From the NCBI GenBank assembly GCA_022316685.1, contig JAKJHU010000168.1, positions 806,001-870,000 of the forward strand: a stretch of 64,000 bases of DNA, in the 5' to 3' direction. Shown here in pieces: positions 35,717 to 44,752 of this stretch. A program made the position numbers and the translations under genes. The notes below the pieces were generated by a model. That model saw only the letters and a list, made by a program, of their open reading frames with translations, did no database searches and was not told the origin of the DNA. The stretch is from Progne subis subis. Lineage: Eukaryota > Chordata > Aves > Passeriformes > Hirundinidae. Numbering within the stretch: the first letter of the stretch is position 1; each line of letters starts with the position of its first letter.

Positions 35717-35912
35717 TGGACCTACCGTTCCCAGAGAACACCACCCATCCTGTCCTCAGAGGTGGCCCCACTGCCATTGCCCTCTGCAGAGGCCACAGCA
35801 GCAGTTTTGTGCCAGGGAAAATGCTGCTGGTGACCAGTCTGCTGGATGCCTTTGTGAACATGAGCTGCTGCAGACCCTGACCCCAGGCAGACCAGTCTTC
35901 CTGGAAAAGCCA
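35717..35912 (+). pseudogene. LTD gene exon 2: second half of LTD2
   Basis: The acceptor (cttcccttggtgtgcag) joins exon 1 in phase: the leftover G plus TG gives Val, and LTD2 continues VDLPFPENTTHP...GGPTAIALCRGHSSSF...SLLDAFVN, parallel to LTD1's VIPENTIQNGPDAIALY. After DAFVN the LTD-like frame moves by one base to ELLQTLTPGRPVFLEKP, which matches LTD1's LVRVLTPGREAFLEEP. The frame change lies at about 35855-35865. No GT donor follows; 'ATGAGAGG' at 35912 looks like a GTGAGAGG donor with a changed base. Confidence 0.75.
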
Positions 35913-35956
35913 TGAGAGGCTCTCCCTGGGCAGGGCTGCAAGGACAGTTGGACACT

Positions 35957-36630
35957 TGTCTCGGTTTGAAAAAAAGACAGGTGTCTGCTAAGGAGAGGCA
36001 GGCCTCTCCAGGGAAAATGAGGAATTTAAATCCTTCCCTCCGTGTTATTATAATTTGGAAGATTAAAAGAAAAACTTTTCGGTCAGAGCTATGGGGAAAA
36101 GGAATAACAGTCCTTTACTAGTAAATATAACAGGACAGACAAACAACAACAGCACTTATAATAACAGTAAAACAGAACCAAGAACCCTGAGGGCAAACGG
36201 TGGCAAAGTCCGTCGCTGATGGCTGCAAGCTGGAAGCGATGGATTGTCCTCAGCAGGCAGGGGGTGCCCCGGCAGGCAAAGTGGGCAGCGCCGGAGAACC
36301 CGCAGCGGCTGGACCCCGGGCTGACCCAAAATCCAGCAGGGTAACGAAGAAACTCCGAATTCCTGGGCACTTCAACAGATGATATAATTCCCAGGACCAG
36401 ACTCCTCCGTTAGCTGTGGACTCCAGGCAGCTACCCCGTAGCCCGACCGTCCTCCCCGGGAAAACCAGAGAAGTGAGCCCACTCCTTAGTTCTCCTGGGA
36501 GCCTCCTCCCTCCCCCAAAACCAAGTGATCAACTTCTTTTGTCAGGTTAATCACCGCTTAACTACCCCTACTTAAAAATCTAGCAACTCAAGGGGGGGAA
36601 AAATTCTACAGGAGAACTTAACCCTCAACA
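35957..36630 (-). mobile_element. Solo LTR just downstream of LTD exon 2
   Basis: 674 bp, TGTCTCGG to CCCTCAACA, with the perfect 5-bp duplication ACACT (35952-35956 and 36631-36635). It is the opposite-strand partner of 4721-5384. It starts only about 45 bp after the last LTD2 codon, where a splice donor would be expected. Confidence 0.93.
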
Positions 36631-36635
36631 ACACT

Positions 36636-37595
36636 AGAGTTGTTCCTGCCAAATGGGCTCACCGCAGCCTTGTGCCCCAAACACTGGGAGATGAGTGCCA
36701 CCCCAGATCTGGGACTCCTTGTAGCAGTGTTATAAATTATTGAGTCCCAGCCTTGTCGAAGGCCATAGATATTCCCCTCTCCACATGGGTCCTGGTGCAG
36801 CCACAGAATGAAGTACTTGACTGATTTCCTGATCAGTTGATTGCTGGTTGTAACATTAATATTGTTTATGAAAGTGTAATGGTCAATTTAATACATTTTC
36901 CAGTACTGCTTTCAATTTTAAAGGTTTTTCTTAGCTTCAGGATGAAATTTAGGTGAAAATGAGGGTGAGGAAGGGACCTCAGCGTCGCTTGCCTGACCCA
37001 GGAGGAAATCCCTGTTTCATCCAGACCAGGGACTTGAACCAGGATTACTGCTCATTTTGGGTTTGGTTCACTTTCTTTTTTATTTTTGGGTTCCTTTTTG
37101 TCTTTGTGGGATAAGGGAAATGCTAGAATCCTCAGACTTTTGTGAGATGTGAGAACAGTTTCCTTCTCATTTTAGGCATGTTCTAGTAGTGGGAGAAAGA
37201 GGACACAGTGGGTAGAGGACAGTGGAGCGGTGAAGGAGCAGAGGCAGTGAGGGGCCAAGTGCCTGAAGAGGGATAGGGAGTCTTAGAGACAGGCAATAAG
37301 CAAAACCATGTGTGTTGGAGTATGAATCCCCCTGGGCCAAATCCAGGAGGATTTGGAGAATCACAGCCCAAGGAGTGCCCAGAAATGTGAGGATTGAATT
37401 AGACCCTTCAGAGAAACTAAGATACATAAAATCCACACAGACATGAGGTAGAAATGCAAGTTTAGCTTTAAATAGATGATTTTTAAGTGCCTTAAACAAA
37501 TAGGAACCTGTGTCAGTAAGTAAGAATAAGACCTAATACCTAGTTTAAACTTCAGTAACATTGCCTTTTGCAAAGTTAGTTAAATTTTAGTCATA
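36636..37595. other. Part of LTD intron 2, nothing recognised
   Basis: Intron sequence after the LTR. No exon-like segment with LTD character was found. Confidence 0.5.
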
Positions 37596-37599
37596 GCAA

Positions 37600-38035
37600 A
37601 AATAATTTAGCCTTGCTAAAAATTCCTAGATAGAACAGATAGCTATATATGTAAAATTTGTGTAAGAATTGATGAATATTGCTGCACATCAGTCTTAAGT
37701 TAGGATTTGTCCAGCAAGACTGTAGAAAATTTGTATAGGTACCTGATTGGCTAAAAATAGAATAAAAATGCACTACCTTGAGAATGCAAGGGAGGCTCAT
37801 GAAACATCACAAATGTCGCTGTTGTTGCTACTACTGCGACTGCTACTGATAAGAGCTCACAGGACACAGATTAGGACGGCTGTTGCTGCTGCTGCTGCTT
37901 CTGCTTGGGACATAGAAACTATGTTAGAGGCTTCTGCATACTGCTGCAGACTCTGATAACCTTGCCTTCATGGGACTGATTTAGCCATGCAATAAAGGAC
38001 TTTGCTTTTATAACTGCCCGGCTTCTAGGCTTCAA
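37600..38035 (+). mobile_element. Probable LTR 3' part (ends unresolved)
   Basis: An inverted CCAAT (CTGATTGGCT, 37743) is followed by a TATA-like AGAATAAAAATG (37759), a CTG-rich stretch (37877-37900) and CAATAAAGG (37989) shortly before a CA-type end near 38034. The order fits an LTR in plus orientation, but no target duplication was found. Confidence 0.4.
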
Positions 38036-38411
38036 TGAAGATGCCCAACCCTCTCGGCATCACATCTGGGCACACTCTTGCCTGTGGTTTGCTTGGCCAA
38101 GTACCAGGCCTGACACATCTGGGTGTAACTGTCAATAGCCAGGTCCTGACTCAATGGCTGAAGGAGATTCACCCTTTCTGGATGGGCCTGAAACATGATT
38201 TGAAACTACAGTGTGGTCAACCACATCAGGATAGGGTGTAGTCCATGGCCACATCAGGGTCACCACTCATTCCCAGCACACTCCTATTCCTTCCTTTGTT
38301 CCTCTTGCTCCCACATCTGAGACTCAATTGTCCCTGGTCCCACATGGAGGTGGTCTCCTTCCCCCTGGAGCTCTGAGCAGCTCTGTTCTGTGTAGCTCCT
38401 CACAGTGGGGT

Positions 38412-38485
38412 TTAACAGAATCACAGTTCAGTTTGGGTTGGGAGGAACTTTTAAAGGTCACCTAATCCAACCCGTAATCATTGTC
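38412..38485 (-). mobile_element. Short CR1 3' end, minus orientation
   Basis: 'cagaatcacagttcag' then 'ttgggttgggaggaac' and 'cacctaatccaaccc', about 75 bp. Confidence 0.8.
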
Positions 38486-38888
38486 TTAGCCTTTGAGTTG
38501 AGGGCTCTTGCTCAAGCATTTCTTTCATCCTCAGGTGCTGCCTTTTCAGCTTTTCCAGCTGCACCCACTGCTCTTCTCAGAGGTGCCAGGCTGAGCACAA
38601 GTGTGTCTGCACCATCTTACCTGTCTACAGATCAGTAAAAATGCAGCCCATGCTAGAAGGGAAACAGTTGTATGAAGCTCATGCTCCTCTCTCTCAGGTT
38701 TTTATTGAACTGTTAAGGGGTTTTTTGTGAGACAAGGAGGTTCTGGTGAGGATGCGGCATATCTCCAAACCCTGTGAAAGGAGAAGGATGCAACCACATC
38801 CTTCTGTATGTGACTGGTAGGTGAAGAGCACTCAGGTCTCCAGCTGGCAGGTCATGTTTTGTGTCATCTACCTGTTTATCTCTTGCAG

Positions 38889-39046
38889 ACATCAGCCAGG
38901 AGATGTGTCTATGAGCCAGTGCAACTGCTGCTCTGTGACCCGGGACTCCACATCCTTCATCTTTGGCAGGCCCACCCCTGGAATGTTCAATGACTGCCCC
39001 AACAAACATTTCAGCCAGGCTCTCTCCTTCTGTCTCCATGTATCAG
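38889..39046 (+). pseudogene. LTD gene exon 3: Cys-rich tail of LTD2
   Basis: Acceptor 'tgtttatctcttgcag' and donor CAG|GTGGGC bound 158 bp. The frame reading SMSQCNCCSVTRDSTSF then FGRPTPGMFNDCPNKHF aligns with the LTD1 tail (SRERCC...PTPGRDNHC) and the LTD4 tail (SMSLSHGGN...PSPGLQNSC). It leaves in phase 1. Entry by the usual phase 1 would start DISQEMC and then meet TGA, so either the entry phase differs or another small indel lies near 38905. Confidence 0.7.
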
Positions 39047-39375
39047 GTGGGCATAGTTGCTTCTGCGGGACCTCCTGAGGGCCAGAGCACGTGCACAAAG
39101 CCAGGGTGACCACCCAGAGTGCTGCTAGGTTATGTGAACTGCCCCAAAGGGAACAAAACCAGGACACCTGATAGTTGCCTGCAAAAATTTCATGGCAGCC
39201 CATGCCACACAGAGCTTTCCCAGTCTTCCCTCCCCCCTCCAACTGACTAGGTGAAGAGAAGCTTTTGGGGTCCTCTGGATGATAACCAGGAGTGGAGATG
39301 CACCCATACTAGATGAGCTGTATCCCATGACCAAGGCAGCACTGGCTGGGTAACAGTGGGCTCTTTGTTTCCTAG

Positions 39376-39482
39376 ATTGCCAGAAGGAGAGGAGCACGAG
39401 GAGATTCTTCTGACTCTGGTCCAGGCCCTCGATGCATTCAGCAGTGTTGGAGTCTCTGCTGCCTACTTCAGAGGGGAGCCAG
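39376..39482 (+). pseudogene. LTD gene exon 4: spacer, first part
   Basis: Acceptor 'tttgtttcctag'. The expected entry frame gives DCQKERST and then a stop; one frame over reads EEHEEILLTLVQALDAFSSV and on to AAYFRGEP, which joins exon 5 in phase. A one-base change near 39385-39405 is inferred. The downstream boundary is a GC donor (CCAG|GCAAGG) that keeps phase 1. The spacer is not LTD-like and I do not recognise a family. Confidence 0.55.
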
Positions 39483-39775
39483 GCAAGGAGCAGTGCAGTC
39501 GAGGGACCTCCCATGGATAATGCCCACCTGCTCCTGATCTTCAGCCTCTCACATTGTGTCCTCCTGGCTTGGATCCAGCTAATTTGATCTTGGTGCTGAT
39601 GATAAAGATGTTCAGGGTTGGGCAGAGCATGGTGCTTTTCCTCCACATTCTGCAGAGCTTTTCATCCCCAGCTCCCTCAGCACACAGACCACCAGCTCCT
39701 CTGGCCTAGGGCATTGGCAGCCACAGAGGTGGCAGCAGCACTGACATCTTGACCTTCTGGACCCTGCCCATAGCA

Positions 39776-39840
39776 GGAGGATTGGAACTATATGGTCTTT
39801 AAGGTCCTTTCAACCCAAACCATTCCATGGTTCAGTTATG
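39776..39840 (+). mobile_element. CR1 3' end, plus orientation
   Basis: 'ggtctttaaggtcctttc' then 'aacccaaaccattccatgg', about 65 bp in the sense orientation, immediately followed by a fragment in the opposite orientation. Confidence 0.75.
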
Positions 39841-39845
39841 CTAAG

Positions 39846-39965
39846 TCACAAAGTCATCTTCATGGCCTCTGCTGAACTTGCTCCATCAGGTCCATGTCCT
39901 TCTTGTGCTGGTGATCCCAGAGCTGGACACAGGCTTGGCCCAGGGTGCCTCTTGGCACAGGCAGA
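39846..39965 (-). mobile_element. CR1 internal fragment, minus orientation
   Basis: 'tcttcatggcctctgctg', 'caggtccatgtccttcttg' and 'cccagagctggacacaggc' form a CR1 segment lying 5' of the terminal region, in reverse sense. Confidence 0.8.
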
Positions 39966-40135
39966 ACTCCCAATGCTGTGTTGATGGGATGGGCTGCCCC
40001 GAGTCAGTCTGACCATGAGGACGGTTCTGGTAGAGATGAGCTGGTGAGCCCTGGGTCTGTCCCAGAAGAAAGTGGGTCTTTGGTGACTTGGGGAAACTTG
40101 GGGAAACTGAGGCAGTTCTCTGCTTGCCTCTGCAG

Positions 40136-40333
40136 AGTCAAAAGCAGCCTGCCAGGACCTGGGGTTTGTGTTCACCACTCTGCTGACTGCCAGGTCAGAG
40201 GAGCAGCTGAGCAGCATTCTGCTGGCCTTCAGTAACTTTCTGGAGACACCCAGAGTTGTGAACTTTGATGGAAGGAACATCACAGCAGAAAGATCCTGCC
40301 TCAGGGATATGAATGTGCTGAACTTGCCATCAG
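40136..40333 (+). pseudogene. LTD gene exon 5: spacer, second part
   Basis: Acceptor 'ttgcctctgcag' and donor CAG|GTACTG. It is open throughout in the expected frame: SKAACQDLGFVFTTLLTARS, EEQLSSILLAFSNFLE, and so on to MNVLNLPSG. It looks helical and amphipathic, unlike the beta-type LTD repeats, and carries two Cys. Enters and leaves in phase 1. No lesion within it. Confidence 0.75.
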
Positions 40334-40720
40334 GTACTGGTGGCCGTTTTTGCAGGATAGGGGATTACTGTGTGTTTGAGGGTGGACATGTGGATCTGGC
40401 TCTCCTAGAAGAGGGAAATATCCTTCCCTCCCTTTCCCCAACTTGGCAAAAATCTCTTTCAATTCCATCACATCCTGCTACTAGAGCCCATATTGCTCAT
40501 TGTCGGGACTAACAAGCAGCCCTGTTGTTACAGCTGGTGTTAATCAGTGTGCTACCTGGACTCCTAAGGACTATAAAGGACATGGATGATAAAAGTGTGA
40601 GCCAACATCCTCTGTCCTCTGCTAAATTTTATCTCATCCCAGCAAAATACTGTGCAACATTGTGTTGTTTCCTTGGAGCTCAGTGTTTGTGCCCATATTT
40701 GTGACATTTTTACTTTCCAG

Positions 40721-41241
40721 GTGTCCAATTAGAGATACCAGAAGGTATTCCAGGGCCTTCTGTGCAACTGGCCAAGCTACTCATCAATGAGGTGAATTCA
40801 GACAACCCTGGGGGAGGAGAGGATGCAGAATACTTTGAAGTCTTCTATACTCGACAGACATGCTTCGACCTCTAGGGACACTGGCTGGTTCTCTACAAAA
40901 AGAGCAGCCGAGCCTACCGGGTGCTGGATCTGTCTGGACACCACACAGATAATCTGGGTTACTTCTTGGTGGGGAGCAGCAGCATGAGCCCAGCACCCAT
41001 GATCAGACTGCCCCCCAACACCATTCAGGATGGGGCAGATGCTGTGGCTCTCTACCAAAACAGCACCCTGCTGTACGCAGAAGACACTGCTGTGATGGTG
41101 CAGGGGCTGCTGGATGCTGTGGTGTACTCATCCCTGCTGCCAGGGCAGAGCATTCTGTATGAGAATGACTCTCACTGCACCCAGGTTGAATCTCTGAGCC
41201 GCTACCACAGCCTGAGCACAAAACTCCAGAGCAGCTTCCAG
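40721..41241 (+). pseudogene. LTD gene exon 6: LTD3
   Basis: Acceptor 'ttttactttccag'. Full LTD repeat: KLLINEVNSDNPGGGEDAEY, then FEVFYTRQ, HWLVLYKKSSRAYRVLDL, GYFLVGSSSMSPAP, NTIQDGADAVALYQNS and GLLDAVVY. Between CFDL and GHWLVL is an in-frame TAG (40873-40875) where LTD1 has Asp-Gly; CAG to TAG is the simplest origin. The exon probably ends at TTC CAG before 'gcggga', a GC-type donor, because exon 7 resumes the LTD tail in phase 0 there. Confidence 0.8.
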
Positions 41242-42084
41242 GCGGGAAAATGTCCATTCTCCCTCCAGACACCAGGAGGACAGATTTCTGTTTTCCCTTC
41301 ACAGTCCCTGGAAGAGCAGTGGTCATGTTTTAGTATGTCCCTTTTTTGGGAGCACAGCATTTTCTGGTGTGCCACATCCACCTCCTGCCATTTGCTGATG
41401 CTCCCAGCAGCCCACCCTCACCTCTCTGCCCTGTTCACATGCTTGTTGGTCAGGTAACATCTCTCTTTTGGGCAGCATCCTGTACTCAGGTTACCCTAAG
41501 CTAGATGTGGAACCACCTTCTCTTTGGTGCCACCGTCAGGGTGTGTGGCACAGCATATCAGGTCCCTGAAACACAGCTTGCTGCAAGGCTGATGTGTGAA
41601 GGATGTGCCCCGAGCACTGGTGTGATCTATTTGCATTAATTTGTCAGAGCTGCTTCTTCTTATTTCAAAATACATAGTTTTAGACAGTGTCCTGAAGTAG
41701 TACAGCAGTGTGTGCCTGCTTGTTCTACACAAGCTGTATAAAGGGAGGACTTTGCTGCTCTGCTGCTGATGCCAGAGGGATGTCCAAAACTAAGGCAATA
41801 AAACTGTTCCAGATGTAGAGGAGGAGTGAGATGCATTGGTAGTGGGGGTGGGCCCCAAGGAAGTGATGTCATGGACTGTAGACACAAGTGCCTTCCAACG
41901 GTAGAGAAAGAGAGGTGTTCCTAGTCCTGAGGGTGAGACAAAGGGGAGGGTGATGTGTGGTGATGGGACCCTACAGCCAGGATAACCCTTGAGAGGATGG
42001 CAAGAGTAAAGAGCAGTTGGTGTGACAAAGAATCACCATGTCCTGTACTGCCACCAAAACAAGAAAGACATAGAGCTGTTGGAA

Positions 42085-42525
42085 CAAGTCCAGATGAGAT
42101 CTTCACAGAGGTCCTCTTAGGACTGGAGCCCCTCTCCTATGAAGACAGGCTCAGAAAGAGTTTGTTCAGCCTGGAGAAGGGAAGGTTCTGGTGAGACCTT
42201 AGGGTTCCTTCCAGTGTCTAAAGGGGCTCCAAGAAAGCTGGAGAGGGACTTTGGACAGAAGCTTGGAGGGACAGAACGAGGGAGGATGGCTTCAAAATGA
42301 AGGAGGGCAGATTTAGGTTGGGTATTAGGAAGAAATTCTTCCTTGTGAGAGTGGTAAGGCCCTGGCACAGGTTGCCCAGAGCAGCTGTTTCTGCCCCATC
42401 TCTGGAAGTGTCTAAGGCCAGGCTGGATGAGTCTTGGAGCAATCTGGGATAATGAAAGGTGTCCTTGCCCATGTGGGATAGGATGGGCTTTAAGATCCCT
42501 TCCAGCCCAAACCATTTTGTGATTT
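42085..42525 (+). mobile_element. CR1 3' region, plus orientation (LTD intron 6)
   Basis: Sense-orientation CR1: 'ttcagcctggagaaggga', 'gggtattaggaagaaattc', 'ggcacaggttgcccagagc', 'ggaagtgtctaaggccagg' and 'gatcccttccagcccaaacc'. Confidence 0.92.
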
Positions 42526-42663
42526 TGGTTATATTCTCCTGCCTCGCCAGGGAGCCTCAGGAGGTGTTCAGGTGAACAAGAGGTCATGTTGTGAGCAGCT
42601 GTCACTCCACCTGAATAAAATGGGAGTGTCAGTGGTGGCAACAGCTTTTGTGTCTCCCCACAG

Positions 42664-42929
42664 ATGACCGTGGTGACACCACTGGGGGAGAACTGCAGCA
42701 GCTCCACGGTACTGAGTCCTCCTGCCGTCCGCATCAGTGAATTGTGCCTGGCCAGCGGGTCTGCCCACATCTGCTGCATGGAGCTGGAGGGGAAGCCTGG
42801 CACCAGCCTCAGAGGGCTCAGCTTGGTCTTCTTCTCAGGGAAGGAGGGGAAGGTATATGCCAACGTCCCTTTGCACTTTTGGAGCCACAGGGCTGTTGGT
42901 GTTCGTGCTGGATGGAGAACATGGGCATG
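42664..42929 (+). pseudogene. LTD gene exon 7: LTD3 tail and first half of LTD4
   Basis: Acceptor 'tgtctccccacag'. Reads MTVVTPLGENCSSS (the LTD Cys tail) and continues VRISELCLASGSAHICCMEL to KVYANVPL. The LTD pattern then moves to another frame, GATGLLVFVLDGEHGHG, before a good donor (CATG|GTGAGT) that fits phase 1. A one-base change at about 42870-42890 is inferred. Confidence 0.75.
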
Positions 42930-43622
42930 GTGAGTCTGACAAAATGGGCCTGGTGTGGGGTCTGTCTTGAAACACATGGGCAGGGGCTTGAGCAGCTTAG
43001 AGGAAACAGATGGAGGAGGGTGCACAACATGGGGAACAATTCTGCCCTGCCTTTACTGTTCTTTATTCATGCTTTTTCCTCTGTTTGTTCTGCCTGGGCT
43101 GTTCTGTCATACTCCAGTTGAGAAGGTGATAAATCCTCCCCCATGCCTCTGCCAAGCTCTCCATGCAGGAGAGTGGGAGGACTGAAAGTTCCTCCTGCTG
43201 GTACCAAGACAAGGGGATTTCAGGAGAAGCAGGGCTGTGGGTTGTTCCCTCATGTTGTGCTCACTGATGCTCACTGAACCCTGCAGCAGGTGCTGCTTCC
43301 TTCTGGTCCTCAGCTGGTGCTTTGTCAGCACATTCCTTTATCTTGTTCACCCTAACACATTCACATTCTTACTCATGTTCACCTTCATTTCTGTCTGGGC
43401 TGCATGAAGACAACTGTATCTCAGAGGAACTTTGATCTTTTTGGAAACACGTTCACAGCAAGCAGCTTCCTTGAAGCTTTACTTGGCCTCAGTCACAACC
43501 ATTACTGTGTTTCTCATTTCTGTTCTTGGAGTTCTCCTCATTGCCAGCTTGTTCTGTCAGGCTCAAAGTTCAGCCTAACACTATCTAGATGTTCATCTCA
43601 TCTATTTCCCTGGCATTTCCAG

Positions 43623-43826
43623 ATGGGGCAAACCTGACCTTCAAGAACATCTCTGCTACTAGTGAAGGCTGCAGCACTATTGCTGTGTACAACACCAATG
43701 GGATTCCTGCTAGTGGGAAAGCAATGCCAGAGAACTTGGTGGATGCCTTGGTTTACATGTGTGAGCCTGGCACAGCTGGAGGACACTTGGGCTTACTTGG
43801 GCCATCTTACACTATGCCCTGCAAGG
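43623..43826 (+). pseudogene. LTD gene exon 8: second half of LTD4
   Basis: Acceptor 'tccctggcatttccag'. Reads DGANLTFKNISATSEGCSTI, then AVYNTNGIPASGKAMPENLV, then DALVYMCEPG, matching VDALVHK of LTD1. Open throughout. Two donors compete: GACAG|GTGAGG (43833), which is stronger but breaks the frame with exon 9, and AAGG|GTGACA (43826), weaker but in phase 1 like most other introns here. The in-phase one is preferred. Confidence 0.75.
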
Positions 43827-44192
43827 GTGACAGGTGAGGTTACTTCTCTAGGAAAGTTCCTGGTGTGAAGAGGGAGTGTGAATTGGTTAATGAAATGCAG
43901 GGGCAGGTATTGTGTAACTTGGAAAACTCTGTCCTGGAGGACAAACTCTTAGGTGTGGGAGTCTGGCTGTAATGAGGCACCAATCTTATTCCTGCAGAAG
44001 CCAGTAAGACCAAATAAATTTGCTCCGGCCAAGCTCACATATTCTCCAGCTGGAGGGGTAGGGCTGGACCCATCTCTGCAGTGGCTCTGTGAAAGCTGGC
44101 TCCAGCTCCAGCCAACTCTCCATCATCCAGTGCCAGGAACTGGGGCACAGGGTGGGATTTAGAGGTGGGAGGAAAGGTGTGTGACATGTCAG

Positions 44193-44354
44193 TGGGTTTT
44201 GACTCTTCTGGGGACAGTTCCATGTCCCTGAGCCACGGTGGCAATGCCAGCACAGGACTGCAGTTTGCCCTCTCAGAGCCCTCTCCCGGCCTGCAGAACA
44301 GCTGTCCCCAGCACGCCTTCACCATGGATCTCCACCTCTGCTTCCTCACAGCCA
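44193..44354 (+). pseudogene. LTD gene exon 9: LTD4 tail
   Basis: Acceptor 'gtgacatgtcag', donor GCCA|GTGAGT. Reads GFDSSGDSSMSLSHGGNAST, then FALSEPSPGLQNSCPQHAF, parallel to exon 3, and DLHLCFLTA. Intact, phase 1 at both ends. Confidence 0.78.
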
Positions 44355-44567
44355 GTGAGTGGAGCAGGGAATCCCACCAGGCTGGGATGGGAGGGCTGAG
44401 ACAGGGGCTGACCTCAGCTTTCCATGGCATGGGAGAGGGGCTGTTGGATGGCTGCTGCTGCGAAAGGGGATGCACAGGGAGAGAACTGGTACACACACGT
44501 GTGGGTGTTGTACTGCCAGCCCAAGAGAACGCCTGCACCTACAGCTTCAGCATGGGCTTGTATGGGC

Positions 44568-44752
44568 TTGGAACAGGCTGCCCAGAGAAGCTGTGGCTGC
44601 CCCTGGATCCCTGGAAGTGTCCAAGGCCAGCTTGGATGGGGCTTGGATGAACCTGGTCTAGTGGAAGGTGTCCCTGCCCATGGCAGTGGGTGGGATGAGA
44701 TGAGCTTCAAAGTCCCTTCCAAACCAAACCCTTATATGATGATTCTATGATA
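44568..44752 (+). mobile_element. CR1 3' end, plus orientation (LTD intron 9)
   Basis: 'ctggaagtgtccaaggccag', 'ctggtctagtggaaggtgtc' and 'agtcccttccaaaccaaac', ending in the short repeats 'gatgattctatgat' typical of CR1 3' termini. Confidence 0.93.

Noticed and set aside
35957..36630. LTR inside LTD coding exon 2
   Set aside because: The LTD2 Cys tail is found as separate exon 3 (38889-39046), so the LTR most likely lies at the very start of intron 2 instead of within coding sequence.
37877..37900. CTG run as a coding repeat
   Set aside because: It lies within LTR-like sequence with stops nearby and is too short to be notable.
42117..43025. 302-codon minus-strand open frame
   Set aside because: It runs antisense to CR1 and LTD exon 7 and mixes both. 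No continuous protein character.
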